Positions 36,966-39,458 of a DNA stretch of 39,458 nt are shown here, piece after piece. The position numbers were made by a program, and so were the translations under genes. The DNA lies in assembly GCA_028700655.1 (NCBI GenBank), contig JAQVSG010000012.1, positions 1-39,458 on the forward strand, read 5' to 3'. The notes beneath the pieces were generated by a model. It was not told the DNA's origin. It did not search any database and worked only from the letters and a program-made list of their open reading frames with translations. Numbering within the stretch: position 1 is the first letter of the stretch; every line of letters starts with the position of its first letter. The stretch comes from Caldisericia bacterium. Lineage in GTDB: Bacteria; Caldisericota; Caldisericia; UBA6126.

Positions 36966-38318
36966 TTGCATTTGAAAACTAATCCTGGATTAACATGGAA
37001 ACCTTTAATCCCATGTCTTTTTCATCTATCATGGCCAGCGATGCTGGCCATGTTGTTTCAATCGATTAATGGTGTCACAGATATTTTTTTCCTCCGTGTG
37101 ATAGGTACGGATGCACAAGCTGCTATTGGCATTTTTGCTGTATTGGAAATGTACTTAACCTTTTTCAATAGTATCATTGGCAATGGATCTATTGGGATTA
37201 TTTCTCAGTGTTTTGGCAAAGGCGATGTCGAGAGTGCAGGATATGCAACAGCACAAACTCTTTTTTTAAAGCTTTTTGGTTCCCTTCTTCTTACGATTCC
37301 TTGCTTGTTCTTTCTTCGTCCTTTGCTGCTTATGATTGGAGCTGAAGGGCAGGCTTTAGAAATGGCCATTGTGTATGGTAAAGTGATGTGTTTTGTAATC
37401 CCATTGCAGAACACAGGATTCTCTTTTAACACCGCTTTAAGGGCTGCTGGAGATGCATTAACTCCTATGTATCTAATGATCGGTAAAGTGTTTGTAAATG
37501 TAGTTTTAAATTGTATTTTAGTGGTGGGAGTAGGTCCTTTTTCTTCTATAGGAATTGTTGGAGTTGCGATTGCAGCGGGTGTATCACAAGTTTTTTTGTG
37601 TATCAGCGGAATGTATGTCTACCTTTCCAAAAAAACCATCTTATCATTTCAGTGGAAGGATTTTCTACATCCCGATAAACAATTTATTTACAAGATCATC
37701 AAAATTGGCATGCCAAAAGGATATCAACAAATTCTCATGAGTATAGCAAATTCCATCATCATAAAGCGGATCGCGATTTTTGGCATGACAAGTGTAGCCA
37801 TTTTTACAGTGGTGAGTCGAATCACTCACTTCATTATGATGCCAATATCGGGGCTTTCATTTGCAACATCTACGTTAGTAGGACAGAATATAGGAGCCGG
37901 AAGGAAGGATCGTGCCATTAAAGCAACAAACTATTCTTCGATTGCTGGACTTCTTTTTACTTGTTGTTTTTTTATTTTGGTTCTTGTTTTTCCGCAGTAT
38001 GTTTTAAAGATCTTTTCGAAAGATCCCGTTGTAGTTTCTATGGCTGTATTTCCCTTACTACTTTTTTCTTTCAATCAAATTTTAGTTTCACAGAGCTCCA
38101 TTTTTAATGCTCCCCTACTTGGAACGGGATATTTAAAAGCAAGCTTTTATATGAATTTTATATCTCTTTGGATTGTTCAAATACCACTTGTGCATTTTCT
38201 ACCGCTATATTATGGATTAAATGGTATATGGTTATCGTTTACAATCTCCATGGCCATTGACTTCTGTATGGTTTTACATGTGTTTCGAAAACAAAAATGG
38301 ATGCAAAGAATCGTTTAA
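36966..38318 (+). CDS. MATE family efflux transporter
   Basis: About 12 hydrophobic segments; 'FHLSWPAMLAMLFQSINGVTDIFFL', 'GLSFATSTLVGQNIGAGRKDRA'. TTG start (36966 or 36972). Confidence 0.88.
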   Translation: MHLKTNPGLTWKPLIPCLFHLSWPAMLAMLFQSINGVTDIFFLRVIGTDAQAAIGIFAVLEMYLTFFNSIIGNGSIGIISQCFGKGDVESAGYATAQTLFLKLFGSLLLTIPCLFFLRPLLLMIGAEGQALEMAIVYGKVMCFVIPLQNTGFSFNTALRAAGDALTPMYLMIGKVFVNVVLNCILVVGVGPFSSIGIVGVAIAAGVSQVFLCISGMYVYLSKKTILSFQWKDFLHPDKQFIYKIIKIGMPKGYQQILMSIANSIIIKRIAIFGMTSVAIFTVVSRITHFIMMPISGLSFATSTLVGQNIGAGRKDRAIKATNYSSIAGLLFTCCFFILVLVFPQYVLKIFSKDPVVVSMAVFPLLLFSFNQILVSQSSIFNAPLLGTGYLKASFYMNFISLWIVQIPLVHFLPLYYGLNGIWLSFTISMAIDFCMVLHVFRKQKWMQRIV

Positions 38319-38423
38319 AATGGATTTTTTTTTGCGCAACGAAGAATAAAAACTATAATATGATTTGAAATTAGATTTGGCTTGTAGTTTTTCGGTAGAC
38401 TCTATATTGTAGGAGGACTCGCT

Positions 38424-39458
38424 ATGAGGAAAATAGTCTCCTGTTTAGTTGTTTGTTTTATGCTATTGACTACTTTTACAGCCTTTGTCAGTGTTTCACC
38501 AACAGAAGCTGCAAAAGGAAATCAACCTGCAACATTTATTGCAAATCGTTTTGTAAAGGTAGGTTTTGACCGCGATGGTTTACCCCTTTACCCAGCGAAA
38601 ATGTTTCCATGGCAGACTAGCTCTGATATGCCCGTATGGGGACGACCAGATGCAGGATACCCGATGCCTAATGCGTCGCAGGCTGTTGCACTTTATGACA
38701 GCATACACAGTGAAAAATGGTATCATTACTCTTTCAATTTTCCTGCTATTGGGAAGAATTCTCCCTATCTTGGAATGGATGAGAATGCAGAACCAAATCT
38801 GACAGATGTCGTGCCTGTGGCATGGACGGATGTCTATCTATCTGTACAACCAGATGGAGGCAGATCTCAAGAATATGACCATTGGTATGTTGTTTTGGAT
38901 TCTGCTGGACAAATCTGGTTTGATCCCGATGGGACTTTCCATGATTCTCGAATCAATCCTTTTACCCACCCAGAATCACCTTTGTACAACGAATCCGATG
39001 AAAACCTTTTATTAGAAGGGACAAACGAGATTGGTTTTACCTATATTCCCACCTCAAATCCCTATTATGACCCATATTACAATGATGCTGTCTGCAAACG
39101 GTATGGAACAGATATTAATGGAGTTTTTCGATATTCTATCGATCCGATTTCCAATAACAATACACAAGGCCCCTATATCATCAATGATTTCCATAACCTA
39201 TATGGTCATACCCAATGTGTAGTCAACGAAAACTATCCGAGCTACCGATCTTTTGCAAACTGGCAAAACATGGATCAAACCGGTAGAAGAGGCGATATCG
39301 ACCCTCGATTTGCTCTTGTGTTTGAAACAGACACCCGCTATGGTACTCGTAAATGGCAAATTGGGTGGTCCGACATGGTGGATTATCCTCCCATGCGCAA
39401 CATCTATGATCCTAGTGCCACTTATGAGAATCGTCCGAACGATCAGGATGCTGTTTCG
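38424..39458 (+). CDS. Secreted protein of unknown function, 3' truncated by window edge (absent from the ORF track)
   Basis: ATG 38424 preceded by AGGAGGA. Signal peptide MRKIVSCLVVCFMLLTTFTAFVSVSPTEA. The frame stays open for about 345 codons to the window end (…KGNQPATFIANRFVKVGFDRDGLPLYPAKMFPWQTSSDMPVWGRPDAGYPMPNASQAVALYDSIHSEKWYHYSFNFP…). Confidence 0.88.
   Translation, partial: MRKIVSCLVVCFMLLTTFTAFVSVSPTEAAKGNQPATFIANRFVKVGFDRDGLPLYPAKMFPWQTSSDMPVWGRPDAGYPMPNASQAVALYDSIHSEKWYHYSFNFPAIGKNSPYLGMDENAEPNLTDVVPVAWTDVYLSVQPDGGRSQEYDHWYVVLDSAGQIWFDPDGTFHDSRINPFTHPESPLYNESDENLLLEGTNEIGFTYIPTSNPYYDPYYNDAVCKRYGTDINGVFRYSIDPISNNNTQGPYIINDFHNLYGHTQCVVNENYPSYRSFANWQNMDQTGRRGDIDPRFALVFETDTRYGTRKWQIGWSDMVDYPPMRNIYDPSATYENRPNDQDAVS

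Noticed and set aside
38566-39222. Three short plus-strand ORFs at the right edge
   Set aside because: Out of frame with the long open secreted ORF starting at 38424.
1-39458. CRISPR arrays, tRNA/rRNA genes, transposons, prophage or toxin-antitoxin modules
   Set aside because: Intergenic gaps are all short (the largest is about 190 nt) and contain no repeat-spacer pattern, tRNA-like fold or mobile-element gene.

Overview
This 39.5 kb AT-rich bacterial window is densely coding and looks chromosomal. I see no transposases, CRISPR arrays, rRNA or tRNA. Left to right it contains: (i) a secreted/cell-surface block at 1-7471 (C-terminus of a KP43-like S8 protease with a PKD domain, a copper-amine-oxidase-N 'stalk' domain protein, and a ~1587-aa NHL-repeat/thioredoxin-like/stalk protein); (ii) a minus-strand housekeeping operon, efp-nusB-ispA-dxs-[tlyA remnant]-nadK-recN-hflX; (iii) a translationally coupled small CxxC membrane protein plus a NapH/YccM-like polyferredoxin with four C-P-x-G motifs; (iv) gltX, two tandem class A PBPs, tmk, a DarA/PstA-type c-di-AMP receptor and holB; (v) two tandem S8 proteases, each ending in FlgD-Ig-like, cohesin-like and dockerin-like modules, followed by an adenosine-specific-kinase family gene; (vi) a site-2-protease-like membrane protein whose zinc-ligand motifs are degenerate, next to a DHH-CBS-CBS-poly(A)polymerase fusion; (vii) pyrB-pyrI, a MATE transporter, and a 3'-truncated secreted protein that is missing from the supplied ORF track. 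The observations most worth follow-up are the predicted inactive site-2 protease, the proteases carrying both cohesin-like and dockerin-like modules, the apparent tlyA C-terminal remnant between dxs and nadK, the NHL-thioredoxin-stalk protein, and the four-CPxG Fe-S membrane protein pair. All family calls come from motif reading; no searches were run.
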